Positions 1 to 8,356 of a stretch of 64,000 nt of DNA are shown here, in pieces; the stretch's first letter is position 1, and the number at the start of each line of letters is the position of its first letter. The stretch lies in NCBI RefSeq assembly GCF_014897585.1, contig NZ_JABUXW010000014.1, positions 62,001 to 126,000 on the forward strand. The letters run 5' to 3'. A program made the translations under genes and the position numbers. The stretch is from Brachybacterium tyrofermentans (GTDB lineage: Bacteria; Actinomycetota; Actinomycetes; Actinomycetales; Dermabacteraceae). The notes beneath the pieces were generated by a model. It was not told the origin of the DNA and did no database searches. It worked only from the letters and a program-made list of their open reading frames with translations.

Positions 1-2880
1 GGGCCGACGACACCGACAGCACCGGCGGCGGCAGATGCCGCCACGGGAGCGGTCGACGACGCCGCCCCGATCGAGCCCGCCACCCCGATTGAGCCCGCCG
101 CCCCGATCGAGCCCGCCGCCCCGATCGAGCCCGCCGCGCCCGTGGAGCTCATCGGCTGGATCGACGGCCCCTACGTCGGCCCCCTTCCCGCGGACCCGCC
201 CCGCGAGGACTACGTGGCCTGGGTGGACACCCGGCGCGGCACCTACGCCTCCGGCGACTTCTCCCGCGGCAACAACCTTCCGCTGACCGCCGTGCCCAAC
301 GGCTTCGCGTTCTTCACCCCGGTGACCGATGCGCGCACCCGGCGCTGGCTGTACGAGTACCACCGGCGCAACGGTGAGGACAACCGTCCCCGCCTGCAGG
401 GACTGGCGATCTCCCACCAGCCCAGCCCCTGGATGGGGGACCGCAATCAGTTCGTGCTCATGCCGATGCAGGGAGATTCGCCCGTCGCCACCCCGGCCGC
501 CCGCGCTCTGGGCTTCGACCATGCCCAGGAGACCGCGCGCCCGGACCTCTACGAGGTGGCGCTCGACGGCGGGACCGCGCTGCGGCTGGCGCCGACCGAC
601 CACGGCGCCGTCTGCGAGATCGACTACTCCGCCCAGGGCGGCACCCCGCACCTGCTGCTCGAGGGCGTCGACGAGCACAGCCGCATCGACGCGGCCGGTG
701 CCGTGTTCGACGGCACGATGCGCGCGTGGGTCGACTCGGGCCTGGCCGAGGGCTATGAGCGGGCCGACGGGGCCACCCGGATGTTCGTCGTGGCCGAGGT
801 GGATCCGGCCCCGATCTCGGTCGCCGCCGCGCAGGGGGAGTCCACCGGCAGCGTGCTGACCTTCGCCGAGGGCACCCAGCACGTCACGGTGCGCCTGGTC
901 ACCAGCTTCATCGGTGTGGAACAGGGCCGTCGCACCTTCGCCCAGGAGGTGCAGGGTCGGTCCCTCGAGCAGGTGCGCGAGGACGCGCACGCCGCGTGGA
1001 CCGAGCGCCTGCGGGTCATCGAGCCGGGGACCGCGACCCCGGCCCAGCGGCGCACCCTGTACGGGAACCTCTACCGCCTGAACCTCTACCCCAACTCCCA
1101 GTGGGAGAACGCCGGGACGTTGCAGCGGGTCTCTCCGATGCACGCGAGCCCGGTGCGCCCGCCCAAGGGCGATGCCACCGACTCCCGCACCAACGCCCAG
1201 GTGCTTCCGGGGACGCTGTATGTCAACAACGGGTTCTGGGACACCTATCGCACCGCGTGGCCGGCGTACGCGCTGCTCTACCCGGAGGTGGCCGCCGAGA
1301 TCGCCGACGGCTTCGTGCAGCAGTACCGCGAAGGCGGCTGGATCGCCCGCTGGTCCTCGCCCGGCTATGCGGACTGCATGACCGGCACGAGCAGCGACGT
1401 CGCTTTCGCAGATCTCGCCGTCAAGGGCGTGGCCCTGCCCGATCCGGTCGCCGCCTACGAGTCCGGCCTGCGCAATGCGACCGTGACCCCGCCGATGACG
1501 GAGGTGGGGCGCAGGGGCAACGAACGCGCCGTGTTCACGGGATACGTCGATACCGACACCGAGGAATCCGTGTCGTGGGCCCTCGAGGCGCACATCAACG
1601 ACTTCGGGCTCGCCGCCCAGGCCGAGCTGCTGGCGGCGTCGACGGAGGAGGTGCGTCACGCCGCGCAGCTCCACGAGGAGGCCGCCTACCTGCGGTCGCG
1701 CTCCGTGAACTACCCGCTGCTGTTCGATCCGGCCATCCACTTCTTCCAGGGTCGGCGGGCCGACGGCGCCTTCGCGCAGAGCCCCGAGGAGTTCGACCCG
1801 CGTGCCTGGGGAGGGGACTTCACCGAGACCGACGGCTGGAACTTCGCCTTCCACGTCCCGCACGACGGGGAGGGCCTCGCCGCCCTGTTCGGCGGGCGGC
1901 AGTTCCTGCGCGCGAAGCTCGACGAGTTCTTCTCCACCCCGGAGCGGGCAGATCTCAAGGGCACCTACGGCCACGTCATCCACGAGATGGATGAGGCCCG
2001 CGCGGTGCGGATGGGACAGTTCGGGGTCTCCAACCAGCCTTCGCACCACATCCCCTTCCTCTACCACCACGCTGGGGCACCGGAGATCGCCTCGCAGGTG
2101 GTGCGCGAGGTGCACCGTCGGCTGTTCGTGGGCGAGCAGATCGGACAGGGCTACCCGGGGGACGAGGACAACGGCGAGATGAGCGCCTGGTGGCTGCTGA
2201 CCGCGCTGGGCCTGTACCCGCTGCAGCTCGGCACCGGCCGCTACCACCTGGTGGCGCCGCTTTTCGACCATGTGCACGTCAAGCCGCTGGGCGGGGAACC
2301 GTTCACCGTGATCGCCGAGCACGGCGACGCGGGAGCCGACTGCATCGTGGGCATGACCCGCGATGACACGGAGCACCGCGATGCCTGGATCGACCACGCG
2401 GACCTGCGCGGTCGCCTGCACGTCGCGCTCGGCTCCCGGGCCGACGCCGAGGCCTCGGACTGGGGTGCCGTGCCGCCGTCGGCCACTCCTGTGGGGCACC
2501 ACCCGCAGCCGTTGCGGGACCTCTTCAGCGCGGACCCCTCGGATCCGCTGCGGGATGACGACTCGCGGACCGAGCAGACCTGGGACACCTCGAGCGTCGT
2601 GATCGATCTGCCCGAGCTGGGCGAGCCCCTCGTGACCCGGTTCCTCACCCTGACCTCCTCGGCGGAGACCGGCGGTGACCCGATCGCCTGGCGGCTCGAG
2701 GGCTCGCAGGACGGCGAGTCGTGGGAGCTGCTGGATGAGCGCACGGAGCAGAGCTTCCGCTGGCGTCGGCAGACCCGTCCCTTCCAGATCCCCTCGCCAC
2801 GCGGGTTCACCCACCACCGGCTCGTGATCACCACGGCCCAGGGCCCGCTGCGTCTGGCGGAGCTGGAGCTGCTGGCCTGA
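1..2880 (+). CDS. GH92 family alpha-mannosidase, 5'-truncated by the window edge
   Basis: The frame is open from base 1, so the N-terminus lies outside the window; 959 residues are visible. GH92 enzymes are calcium-dependent exo-alpha-mannosidases acting on N-glycans and other mannosides. Two family hallmarks are present: FTETDGWNFAFHVPHD (about nt 1819-1866), which aligns with the segment carrying the acid glutamate, and GDEDNGEMSAWW (about nt 2158-2193), which carries the aspartates of the catalytic-base motif. The C-terminal ~90 residues (DPIAWRLEGSQDG onward) look like an F5/8-type-C or NPCBM-like beta-sandwich. The visible N-terminus is an Ala/Pro-rich linker with four 18-bp repeats encoding P-I-E-P-A-A. 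The GTG at 142 is only an internal candidate start, because the reading frame and the repeats continue upstream of it. Whether a signal peptide exists cannot be seen. Confidence 0.9.
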   Translation, partial: GPTTPTAPAAADAATGAVDDAAPIEPATPIEPAAPIEPAAPIEPAAPVELIGWIDGPYVGPLPADPPREDYVAWVDTRRGTYASGDFSRGNNLPLTAVPNGFAFFTPVTDARTRRWLYEYHRRNGEDNRPRLQGLAISHQPSPWMGDRNQFVLMPMQGDSPVATPAARALGFDHAQETARPDLYEVALDGGTALRLAPTDHGAVCEIDYSAQGGTPHLLLEGVDEHSRIDAAGAVFDGTMRAWVDSGLAEGYERADGATRMFVVAEVDPAPISVAAAQGESTGSVLTFAEGTQHVTVRLVTSFIGVEQGRRTFAQEVQGRSLEQVREDAHAAWTERLRVIEPGTATPAQRRTLYGNLYRLNLYPNSQWENAGTLQRVSPMHASPVRPPKGDATDSRTNAQVLPGTLYVNNGFWDTYRTAWPAYALLYPEVAAEIADGFVQQYREGGWIARWSSPGYADCMTGTSSDVAFADLAVKGVALPDPVAAYESGLRNATVTPPMTEVGRRGNERAVFTGYVDTDTEESVSWALEAHINDFGLAAQAELLAASTEEVRHAAQLHEEAAYLRSRSVNYPLLFDPAIHFFQGRRADGAFAQSPEEFDPRAWGGDFTETDGWNFAFHVPHDGEGLAALFGGRQFLRAKLDEFFSTPERADLKGTYGHVIHEMDEARAVRMGQFGVSNQPSHHIPFLYHHAGAPEIASQVVREVHRRLFVGEQIGQGYPGDEDNGEMSAWWLLTALGLYPLQLGTGRYHLVAPLFDHVHVKPLGGEPFTVIAEHGDAGADCIVGMTRDDTEHRDAWIDHADLRGRLHVALGSRADAEASDWGAVPPSATPVGHHPQPLRDLFSADPSDPLRDDDSRTEQTWDTSSVVIDLPELGEPLVTRFLTLTSSAETGGDPIAWRLEGSQDGESWELLDERTEQSFRWRRQTRPFQIPSPRGFTHHRLVITTAQGPLRLAELELLA
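67..138 (+). repeat. Four in-frame 18-bp repeats encoding PIEPAA linker
   Basis: The unit CCGATCGAGCCCGCCGCC occurs four times in tandem (67-84, 85-102, 103-120, 121-138) with only third-position or single changes. It encodes a Pro/Glu/Ala linker near the N-terminus of the GH92 protein. Being 18 bp, copy-number changes keep the frame. Confidence 0.85.
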
Positions 2881-3126
2881 CCGAGCGCCCGGGTCCTCGC
2901 AAGGGTTCGTGTCCTCGCGCCCTCGCGCCCTCGCGCCCTCCTGCGCTCGTGCGCTCGGGCCCGCGCGCCTGGGCGCCTGCGTGCCTGATGCCCGTCTACC
3001 GTCCCGCCTGCGTGCCTGATGCCCGTCTACCGTGCCGCCTGCGTGTCTGATGCCCGCACGCCGTCCCGCCTGCGTGACTGATGCCCGCACGCCGTCCCGC
3101 CTGCGTGCCCCGCGGGCGCTCCGTCA
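2881..3126. repeat. Intergenic tandem repeats (8-bp and 31-bp units)
   Basis: No gene is supported here. Three perfect copies of CCTCGCGC lie at 2913-2936. A 31-bp unit beginning GCCTGCGTG and containing CTGATGCCCG starts at 2975, 3006, 3037, 3068 and, partially, 3099. Spacing is exactly 31 bp throughout and the copies differ at a few positions. Short ORFs through this stretch are repeat translations and are not annotated. Confidence 0.8.
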
Positions 3127-3270
3127 CGGACGGGCCGATGCTGAGGCCAGTTGGCGATATCGCCAGGGCTCGTCACCATCGGCCCGGCCGTGTCACGATC
3201 GGCCAGCTCGTGACACCATCGGCCCGGCCGTGTCACGATCGGCCAGCTCGTGACACCATCGGCCCGTCCG
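3127..3270. repeat. Palindromic intergenic element with perfect 14-bp terminal inverted repeats
   Basis: CGGACGGGCCGATG at 3127-3140 is the exact reverse complement of 3257-3270. Inside are a short palindrome GGCGATATCGCC (3153-3164) and two 40-bp direct repeats (3192-3231 and 3232-3271, the second with changes only at its end). Each repeat contains GTCACG...CGTGAC inverted arms. A shorter relative lies at 29658-29721, so this is a dispersed family. Its left part is intergenic; its right part overlaps the 3' end of the ywaF-like gene and supplies that gene's stop codon. Confidence 0.8.
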
Positions 3271-4075
3271 TAGCACGAGGGCCCGGGCCTGGCTCATCCT
3301 GGAGGCGGCGGCGCAGCAGCGCACCGGGTTCGATGGCTGGGGTTCCGCGGCGGGCGTCGAGCGCGGTCCACGGCCAGGTCATCAGCGCCCACACCACGGC
3401 GATCGCCATGGCCTCGACCAGCAGGTACTGCGGCCAGGGGCCCATCACGTCCAGGATGCTGGGGCCGGACGGGGCGCGGTTGAGATAGCCGTAGTTCGCG
3501 CCGGTCAGCGCGTTCCCGGTGATGGCGATGCCCGCCCACGCCACAGTCGCCGCATAGGCGATGCCATAGCCGCGCCAGGTGGGGCGGTAGCCGAGCCCCC
3601 AGGTCAGCACGATGGGGGCCAGGACGCCGCTGATATGGGCGAACCAGTACTCGGTGAACTCCAGAGGGATCCACACGTAGTAGTTCACATCCGGGGTGAG
3701 CACCGACTGCATGTTCAGCGTCAGCCCCCAGAAGTAGGTGACCGCGATCGCCCAGGGTGCCCGGGTGATCAGGGCCAGCGGCACGATGAAGCGCAGTGCG
3801 TCGGAGTAGTGCAGCGGGAGCGACTCGTCGATGTTCCAGGACCAGGGCAGGAAGCCCCATGCCGTCCAGAGCACGCTGTTGGCCAGGAGGATCCACCCGG
3901 CCACGCGCAGTGAACGGTCCACCAGCTCCGCGCGCGTTGTGCGGGCCCAGATGACCAGGCCGAGCGCGGCGACCACGGTCAGGGCGAGGACGCTCAGATG
4001 GGCGCTCCCGTAGGCAGGCATGTGGCCCAGTGGGCCCGCGACGAGCGTGCCCGCGCCCGGATCGGTTCTCGGCAT
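3233..4075 (-). CDS. YwaF/TIGR02206-type integral membrane protein
   Basis: A 280-residue multi-pass membrane protein of the TIGR02206 (YwaF-like) family, whose function is unknown. About six or seven hydrophobic segments run from SVLALTVVAALGLVIW to the C-terminal VEAMAIAVVWALMTW. Characteristic segments are SLPLHYSDALRFIVPLALI and YWFAHISGVLAPIVL. The ATG at 4075 is chosen because GAGGAG precedes it by about 11 nt; the internal ATG at 4021 has no Shine-Dalgarno sequence. A much longer open frame continues upstream antisense to fruA, but that part is an unrelated shadow. The last ~15 residues (ATDGPMVSRAGRS) and the TGA stop are encoded by the palindromic repeat element. Confidence 0.8.
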   Translation of the reverse strand: MPRTDPGAGTLVAGPLGHMPAYGSAHLSVLALTVVAALGLVIWARTTRAELVDRSLRVAGWILLANSVLWTAWGFLPWSWNIDESLPLHYSDALRFIVPLALITRAPWAIAVTYFWGLTLNMQSVLTPDVNYYVWIPLEFTEYWFAHISGVLAPIVLTWGLGYRPTWRGYGIAYAATVAWAGIAITGNALTGANYGYLNRAPSGPSILDVMGPWPQYLLVEAMAIAVVWALMTWPWTALDARRGTPAIEPGALLRRRLQDEPGPGPRATDGPMVSRAGRS

Positions 4076-4153
4076 CCCTGTCCTGTCTCCTCGCATCGTG
4101 CCCGTCGGGCGGACCTGGCCGTCGTCGTGGCGAACACCAGGTCCGAGACTACG

Positions 4154-4181
4154 AGAGCGCCCCGCCGTGGCGGGGCGCTCT
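4154..4181 (-). terminator. Hairpin terminator downstream of fruA
   Basis: GAGCGCCCCG (4155-4164) pairs perfectly with CGGGGCGCTC (4171-4180) across a 6-nt loop, and the flanking A/T adds an eleventh pair. It lies between the fru operon end plus tandem array and the start of the ywaF-like gene. There is no T-tract, as is common at this GC content. Confidence 0.6.
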
Positions 4182-4195
4182 GCGCAATGTCGTAC

Positions 4196-4324
4196 GGGAA
4201 CTACGGGAACTACGGGAACTACGGGAACTACGGGAACTGCGGGAACTGCGGGAACTGCGGGAACTACGGGAACTACGGGAGGAACTGCGAGAACTGCGGG
4301 AACTACGGGAACTGCGGGAACTGC
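4196..4324. repeat. 9-bp tandem array (14 copies of GGGAACTRC)
   Basis: Fourteen copies of GGGAACTAC or GGGAACTGC are joined head to tail. One copy is expanded to 12 bp (4277-4288) and one has a base change (GAGAACTGC at 4289-4297). It is open in several frames, but no start and Shine-Dalgarno pair supports coding. It sits between the stop of fruA and the terminator hairpin at 4154-4181, so it would be in the 3' UTR of the fru transcript. Confidence 0.9.
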
Positions 4325-4347
4325 GTGCCGTGCGGGGCCCGTCAGGG

Positions 4348-6489
4348 TCAGGCCGTCGCGACCTGCTTCCGGCTCGCGGTCTCCTTGAGCACGGTGACCA
4401 CGGCGGCGGCGACGACGGTGCCGGCGATGACTGCGAGGAGGAAGCCCCAGATCGGGCTGATCGCGAAGGCGACGAAGATGCCGCCATGGGGCGCCTGCGA
4501 GCCGACGCTGAACGCCATGATCAGAGCGCCGGTGACGGCGCCGCCGGTCATCATCGAGGGGATCACGCGCAGCGGGTCGGCTGCGGCGAAGGGGATCGAG
4601 CCCTCGGTGATGAAGGCCGCTCCGAGCAGCCAGGCGGTGGTGCCGTTCTCCCGCTCGACCGGGGTGTACAGCTTCCTGCGCACCACGGTGGACAGCGCCA
4701 TCGCGAGCGGCGGCACCATGCCGGCGGCCATCACGGCGGCCATGATCTGGAAGGAGGCCTCGGTGCCCTGCGAGAGTCCCGCGGTGGCGAAGAGGTAGGC
4801 CGCCTTGTTGACGGGGCCACCCAGGTCGAAGCACATCATGAGGCCGATGATCACGCCGAGCAGGATCGCGGAGGAGCCGGACATCCCGGTCAGCCCGTCC
4901 TGGAGCGTGGTCATCAGCGAGGCGAGGGGACGGCCCAGGAACATCAGCATCAGGCCGCCCACGACGAGGGTGGTGAGCAGCGGGATGATCACGACGGGCA
5001 TGAGCCCTGCGAGCCAGCGCGGCGGCTTCAGGGTGGTGAACCACAGAGCCACGAGCCCGGCGAGCAGACCGGTGATCAGGCCGCCCAGGAAGCCGGCGCC
5101 GACCAGCACGGAGACCGCGCCGCCGATGAACCCGGGGGCGATCCCGGGTCGGCCGGCGAGGCCGTAGGCGATGTAGCCGGACAGGGCGGCGACCAGGAAG
5201 CCCATGCCGAGGTTGCCGACGGTGAAGAACACGGAGCCGAGGTAGAGGGCGAGGCCCGCCCGCTCGGTCATCGCCTGACCGGTCGCCGCGTCATAGGGCA
5301 TGTGGTCCGGGAGCGAGGTGAGCGTGTAGCCGGTGGCCACGTCCTGGGCCACGAAGGCGACGTCGAAGCCGGCGACGAGGAAGCCGAGCGCCATGAGCAG
5401 ACCGCCGGCCGCGACGAACGGGATCATGTAGGACACGCCCGTCATGACCGAGGCCTGGATCCGCTTGGGCCAGGACTGCTGGCTCCCGGAGCTGGACGCG
5501 GACTCCGAGCCCTTCTCCGAGCTGCCCGATGCCGCGGGGACGCGTCGCGCCGAGGGATCCGAGGAGGCCGCGACGGCCTCGTCGATCATCTGCGGACCAT
5601 GGGAGATGGCCCGCTTGACGGGATGCTCGACCAGCGGGAGGCCGGCGAAGCGCTCGCGGCCGGAGATGTTCACGTCAGCCGCGATGATCAGGGCGCTCGC
5701 GGCGGCGATCTGCTCGTCGGTGAACGGGGTGATGCCGCCGGAGCCCTGGGTCTCCACGTGCAGCTCGACGCCCTTGTCCTTCGCGGCGTTCTCGAGGGAC
5801 TCGGCAGCCATGTACGTGTGGGCGATCCCGGTGGGGCACGAGGTGATCGCGAGCAGCACGGGCGCGTCGGCTGCCTCGGCGGTGCCTGCAGCGGCTGTGC
5901 CAGCAGCAGCTGTGCCTGCGGCAGCGCTCTCGGCGGCGCCTGCCCCGGCTGCGGAGCTCCCGGCGGGAGCGTCGGCTGTGGAGCTCCCGGCGGTCGCGGA
6001 GCCGGCGCTCGGCCCGGCGGCGGGCTGCGCCGACGGTTCGGGCTCGATCACGCCCATCACCAGGTCGGAGACCTCCTGGGGCTCCCGGGCGGCGCGCAGG
6101 TCGGCGAGGAACTCGGGACGGATCAGGGCGCGGGAGAGCTGGGCGAGCAGCTTCAGGTGCTGGTCGTCGGTGCCCGCGGGGGCGGCGATGCCGATGATGA
6201 GGTCCGCAGGCCCGTCTGCCGATCCGAAGTCGACCGGTTCGGACAGGCGCAGGAAGCCCAGCGCCGCCTCGTGGACCGCGTCGGTGCGGCAGTGGGGGAT
6301 CGCGAAGCCGCCGGGCATGCCCGTGGCGAAGGATTCCTCGCGCTTGAGCAGTCCGGCCTCGAGGCCGTCGCGGTCCGCGCGGCCGGTGGCGGAGATCAGA
6401 TCAGCCATCAGGCCGATCACGGCGAGCTTGTCACCGGGAGGGGCCACCTCCAGGCGGACCAGCTCGGGGGTCATCAGTGATCCGGGCAT
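4348..6489 (-). CDS. fruA: PTS fructose transporter EIIABC
   Basis: A 713-residue fructose-specific phosphotransferase permease that imports fructose as fructose 1-phosphate. The EIIA domain (about residues 5-150) has the phosphorylatable histidine in GGFAIPHCRTD (H66). A low-complexity Ala/Ser/Gly/Thr linker follows (about 152-208). The EIIB domain starts at about 209, with the active cysteine in ITSCPTGIAHTYMAAE (C218). EIIC (about 330-700) carries the hydrophobic transmembrane segments. AAGGAG lies 4 nt before the ATG at 6489. It is last in the order fruR-fruK-fruA, 69 nt after fruK, so the phosphorylated product goes straight to FruK. Confidence 0.96.
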   Translation of the reverse strand: MPGSLMTPELVRLEVAPPGDKLAVIGLMADLISATGRADRDGLEAGLLKREESFATGMPGGFAIPHCRTDAVHEAALGFLRLSEPVDFGSADGPADLIIGIAAPAGTDDQHLKLLAQLSRALIRPEFLADLRAAREPQEVSDLVMGVIEPEPSAQPAAGPSAGSATAGSSTADAPAGSSAAGAGAAESAAAGTAAAGTAAAGTAEAADAPVLLAITSCPTGIAHTYMAAESLENAAKDKGVELHVETQGSGGITPFTDEQIAAASALIIAADVNISGRERFAGLPLVEHPVKRAISHGPQMIDEAVAASSDPSARRVPAASGSSEKGSESASSSGSQQSWPKRIQASVMTGVSYMIPFVAAGGLLMALGFLVAGFDVAFVAQDVATGYTLTSLPDHMPYDAATGQAMTERAGLALYLGSVFFTVGNLGMGFLVAALSGYIAYGLAGRPGIAPGFIGGAVSVLVGAGFLGGLITGLLAGLVALWFTTLKPPRWLAGLMPVVIIPLLTTLVVGGLMLMFLGRPLASLMTTLQDGLTGMSGSSAILLGVIIGLMMCFDLGGPVNKAAYLFATAGLSQGTEASFQIMAAVMAAGMVPPLAMALSTVVRRKLYTPVERENGTTAWLLGAAFITEGSIPFAAADPLRVIPSMMTGGAVTGALIMAFSVGSQAPHGGIFVAFAISPIWGFLLAVIAGTVVAAAVVTVLKETASRKQVATA

Positions 6490-6558
6490 GTGTGCTCCTT
6501 CGAACGGGCTGTCCCGCGGGGCGGGACGGGGAGAGGCAGGGGGACGAGGGGAGACGGG

Positions 6559-7515
6559 TCAGAGTCGGACGACGCCGTCCGCCGCGATGCGGACCTGGTC
6601 CGGGCGGGGGATGGTGGTGCCGGGCAGGCCGACGGCGGCCGTCCCGTAGGCGAGGGCGCGGGCCAGGCGCAGGTCAGGTGCCTCGCCGATCTCGTGGCCG
6701 ATCAGGTAGCCGGCGGTCGCGGAGTCGCCGGCACCGACGGTGGAGACCACGGCCGAGGGGGCTGAGGGGCAGTACCAGGCGGCGCCCTCCGTGGCGAGCA
6801 GCCCGCCGGCACCGCCGAGGGTCACCAGCACCGCGCCGACTCCGCGGAGATGGAGCATGAGGGCCGCGTCGCGAACCCCCTCGAGGTTCCCCTCGCTCAC
6901 CTGGCTCTCGAGCTCGTCGCCGGGAACGCCGACGATCTGGCCGAGCTCCTCGGCATTGGGCTTGAGGAAGTCCGGAGCGGTGCCGGGAAGTGCAGTAGCG
7001 AGGGCTGCGAGCGGCGCATCAGAGGTGTCGACCCCGACGCGGGCGCCGCGCGCCTGGAGCAGGTCGATCAGGCGCACGTACTCGTCGGCCGGGAGCCCGG
7101 GAGCGAGCGAGCCGGAGAGCATGGCGATGTCCTCGTCCCCGACGCTCGAGATCAGCAGCTGCTCGAGCTCCGCGATCTCCGCCGCGCCGAGCGTGGCACC
7201 GGGTTCGTTGAGCTTGGTGGTGACCTGTGGCGAGGACAGCACGGTGAGGTTCGTGCGCACCGGGCCGCGGATCGGGGCGGCGCGGTGGGGGAGCTCCTCG
7301 GCCTCGAGGAGGGCGAGCAGGGGGTCCGACGGGGCGGCCGGCAGGATCGCGGTCACGTCGATCCCGGCGCGGTGCACGCCGAGCGCGACGTTGATGCCCT
7401 TGCCGCCGGGCTGGGTGCTGTCGCCGCTGATGCGGTGCACCCCTCCGGGGACGAGCGGACCGCCCAGGTCGATGGTGCGGTCCAGCGAGGGGTTCGCGGT
7501 GAAGGTGATGATCAT
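6559..7515 (-). CDS. fruK: 1-phosphofructokinase
   Basis: A 318-residue PfkB-family kinase that phosphorylates fructose 1-phosphate to fructose 1,6-bisphosphate. Visible motifs are the N-terminal TANPSLDRTI, the substrate-loop PGGKGINVA, LKPNAEEL, and the C-terminal VGAGDSATAGYL with the anion hole and catalytic aspartate. The ATG overlaps the fruR stop by 4 nt (ATGA), indicating translational coupling. AGGTGAT upstream serves as ribosome-binding site. Confidence 0.95.
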   Translation of the reverse strand: MIITFTANPSLDRTIDLGGPLVPGGVHRISGDSTQPGGKGINVALGVHRAGIDVTAILPAAPSDPLLALLEAEELPHRAAPIRGPVRTNLTVLSSPQVTTKLNEPGATLGAAEIAELEQLLISSVGDEDIAMLSGSLAPGLPADEYVRLIDLLQARGARVGVDTSDAPLAALATALPGTAPDFLKPNAEELGQIVGVPGDELESQVSEGNLEGVRDAALMLHLRGVGAVLVTLGGAGGLLATEGAAWYCPSAPSAVVSTVGAGDSATAGYLIGHEIGEAPDLRLARALAYGTAAVGLPGTTIPRPDQVRIAADGVVRL

Positions 7516-8273
7516 GCGCAGATCACCTCGACCCCGGCGTCGGTGAGCTGGCGCAGCACCTCGGGCGGCAGGCCGTCGTCGGTGACGAGGGTGTCGATGT
7601 CCGCGGCTCGCGCGAAGGTCACCAGGTGCCGGGAACCGGCCTTCGAGGAATCGGCGAGGACCACCCGCAGCCCGGCGGAGCGGACCATCGCGTCCTTCAC
7701 GGCGGCCTCGTCGGGGTCCGGAGTGGTGAAGCCGTCGCCGTCCAGGCCGTTGCAGCCCAGGAACGCGATCTCGGGATGCAGGAGGCGCATCGCGTCGACG
7801 GTCGCGGAGCCGACGGCGGCCTGGGTCGTGGGGCGCACGCGGCCCGGGAGCACATGCACCTCGAGATCGGTGTGGACGAGAGCGCCCTGGGCGATCGCGG
7901 GAGCATTGGTGATCACGGGGCCGCGCCGACCGGAGAGATGGGGGAGGAGCTCTGCGGTGGTGCTCCCGGCGTCGATCAGCACGGCGGCGCCCGGATCTGC
8001 GGGGAGCAGACGCACGGCGGCCGTCGCGATCCGTCGTTTCACGTCGACGTTGGTGGTGCGGCGGGACTCGAGGTCGGGCTCGACCTCGGTGGTGCGCCGG
8101 GGCACTGCGCCGCCGTGGACCCGGGTCAGCGAGCCCTGTCCCGCGAGCTGGTCGAGGTCGCGCCGAACGGTCTCGGTGGCGACGTCGAACTGCGCAGAGA
8201 GGTCCGTGACGGCGACGCGGCCGGACTGCGCGAGGGTGTCGAGGATCTGTCGCTGGCGTTCGCGGGCGTACAT
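7512..8273 (-). CDS. fruR: DeoR-family transcriptional regulator of the fru operon
   Basis: A 253-residue DeoR-type regulator. It has an N-terminal winged helix-turn-helix (MYARERQRQILDTLAQSG; TETVRRDLDQLAGQGSLTRVHGG) and a C-terminal DeoR sensor domain (LIDAGSTTAELLPHL; FLGCNGLDGDGFTTPD; LADSSKAGSRHL). These proteins normally sense phosphosugars; here fructose 1-phosphate or fructose 1,6-bisphosphate is the natural candidate. The start at 8273 (MYARERQ) fits the family N-terminus and has AGGTGA 5 nt upstream; an upstream in-frame extension to 8360 is not supported. It is the first gene of the operon and probably autoregulated. Confidence 0.9.
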   Translation of the reverse strand: MYARERQRQILDTLAQSGRVAVTDLSAQFDVATETVRRDLDQLAGQGSLTRVHGGAVPRRTTEVEPDLESRRTTNVDVKRRIATAAVRLLPADPGAAVLIDAGSTTAELLPHLSGRRGPVITNAPAIAQGALVHTDLEVHVLPGRVRPTTQAAVGSATVDAMRLLHPEIAFLGCNGLDGDGFTTPDPDEAAVKDAMVRSAGLRVVLADSSKAGSRHLVTFARAADIDTLVTDDGLPPEVLRQLTDAGVEVICA

Positions 8274-8356
8274 GGGATCACCTGCCTCATCGAAGGGGGA
8301 TCGCGGGCGTCGAGCGAGCCTCGGCTCCGCAGATGACCGCACACTACGCCACAAAG

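Noticed and set aside
2975-3271. Possible CRISPR array
   Set aside because: The 31-bp and 40-bp repeats are directly tandem with no unique spacers, and no cas genes are present.
4196-4324. Coding repeat protein (YGN/CGN repeats)
   Set aside because: Several frames are open through the array, but none has a supported start or continues into a recognisable protein.
3233-5044. 603-residue minus-strand ORF
   Set aside because: Only the C-terminal 280 residues (from 4075) look like a protein; the N-terminal half is antisense-frame readout of fruA and the 9-bp array.
4030-6480. 816-residue plus-strand ORF
   Set aside because: Low-complexity Arg/Glu/Gly/His translation opposite fruA and the tandem array; no domain, no ribosome-binding site.
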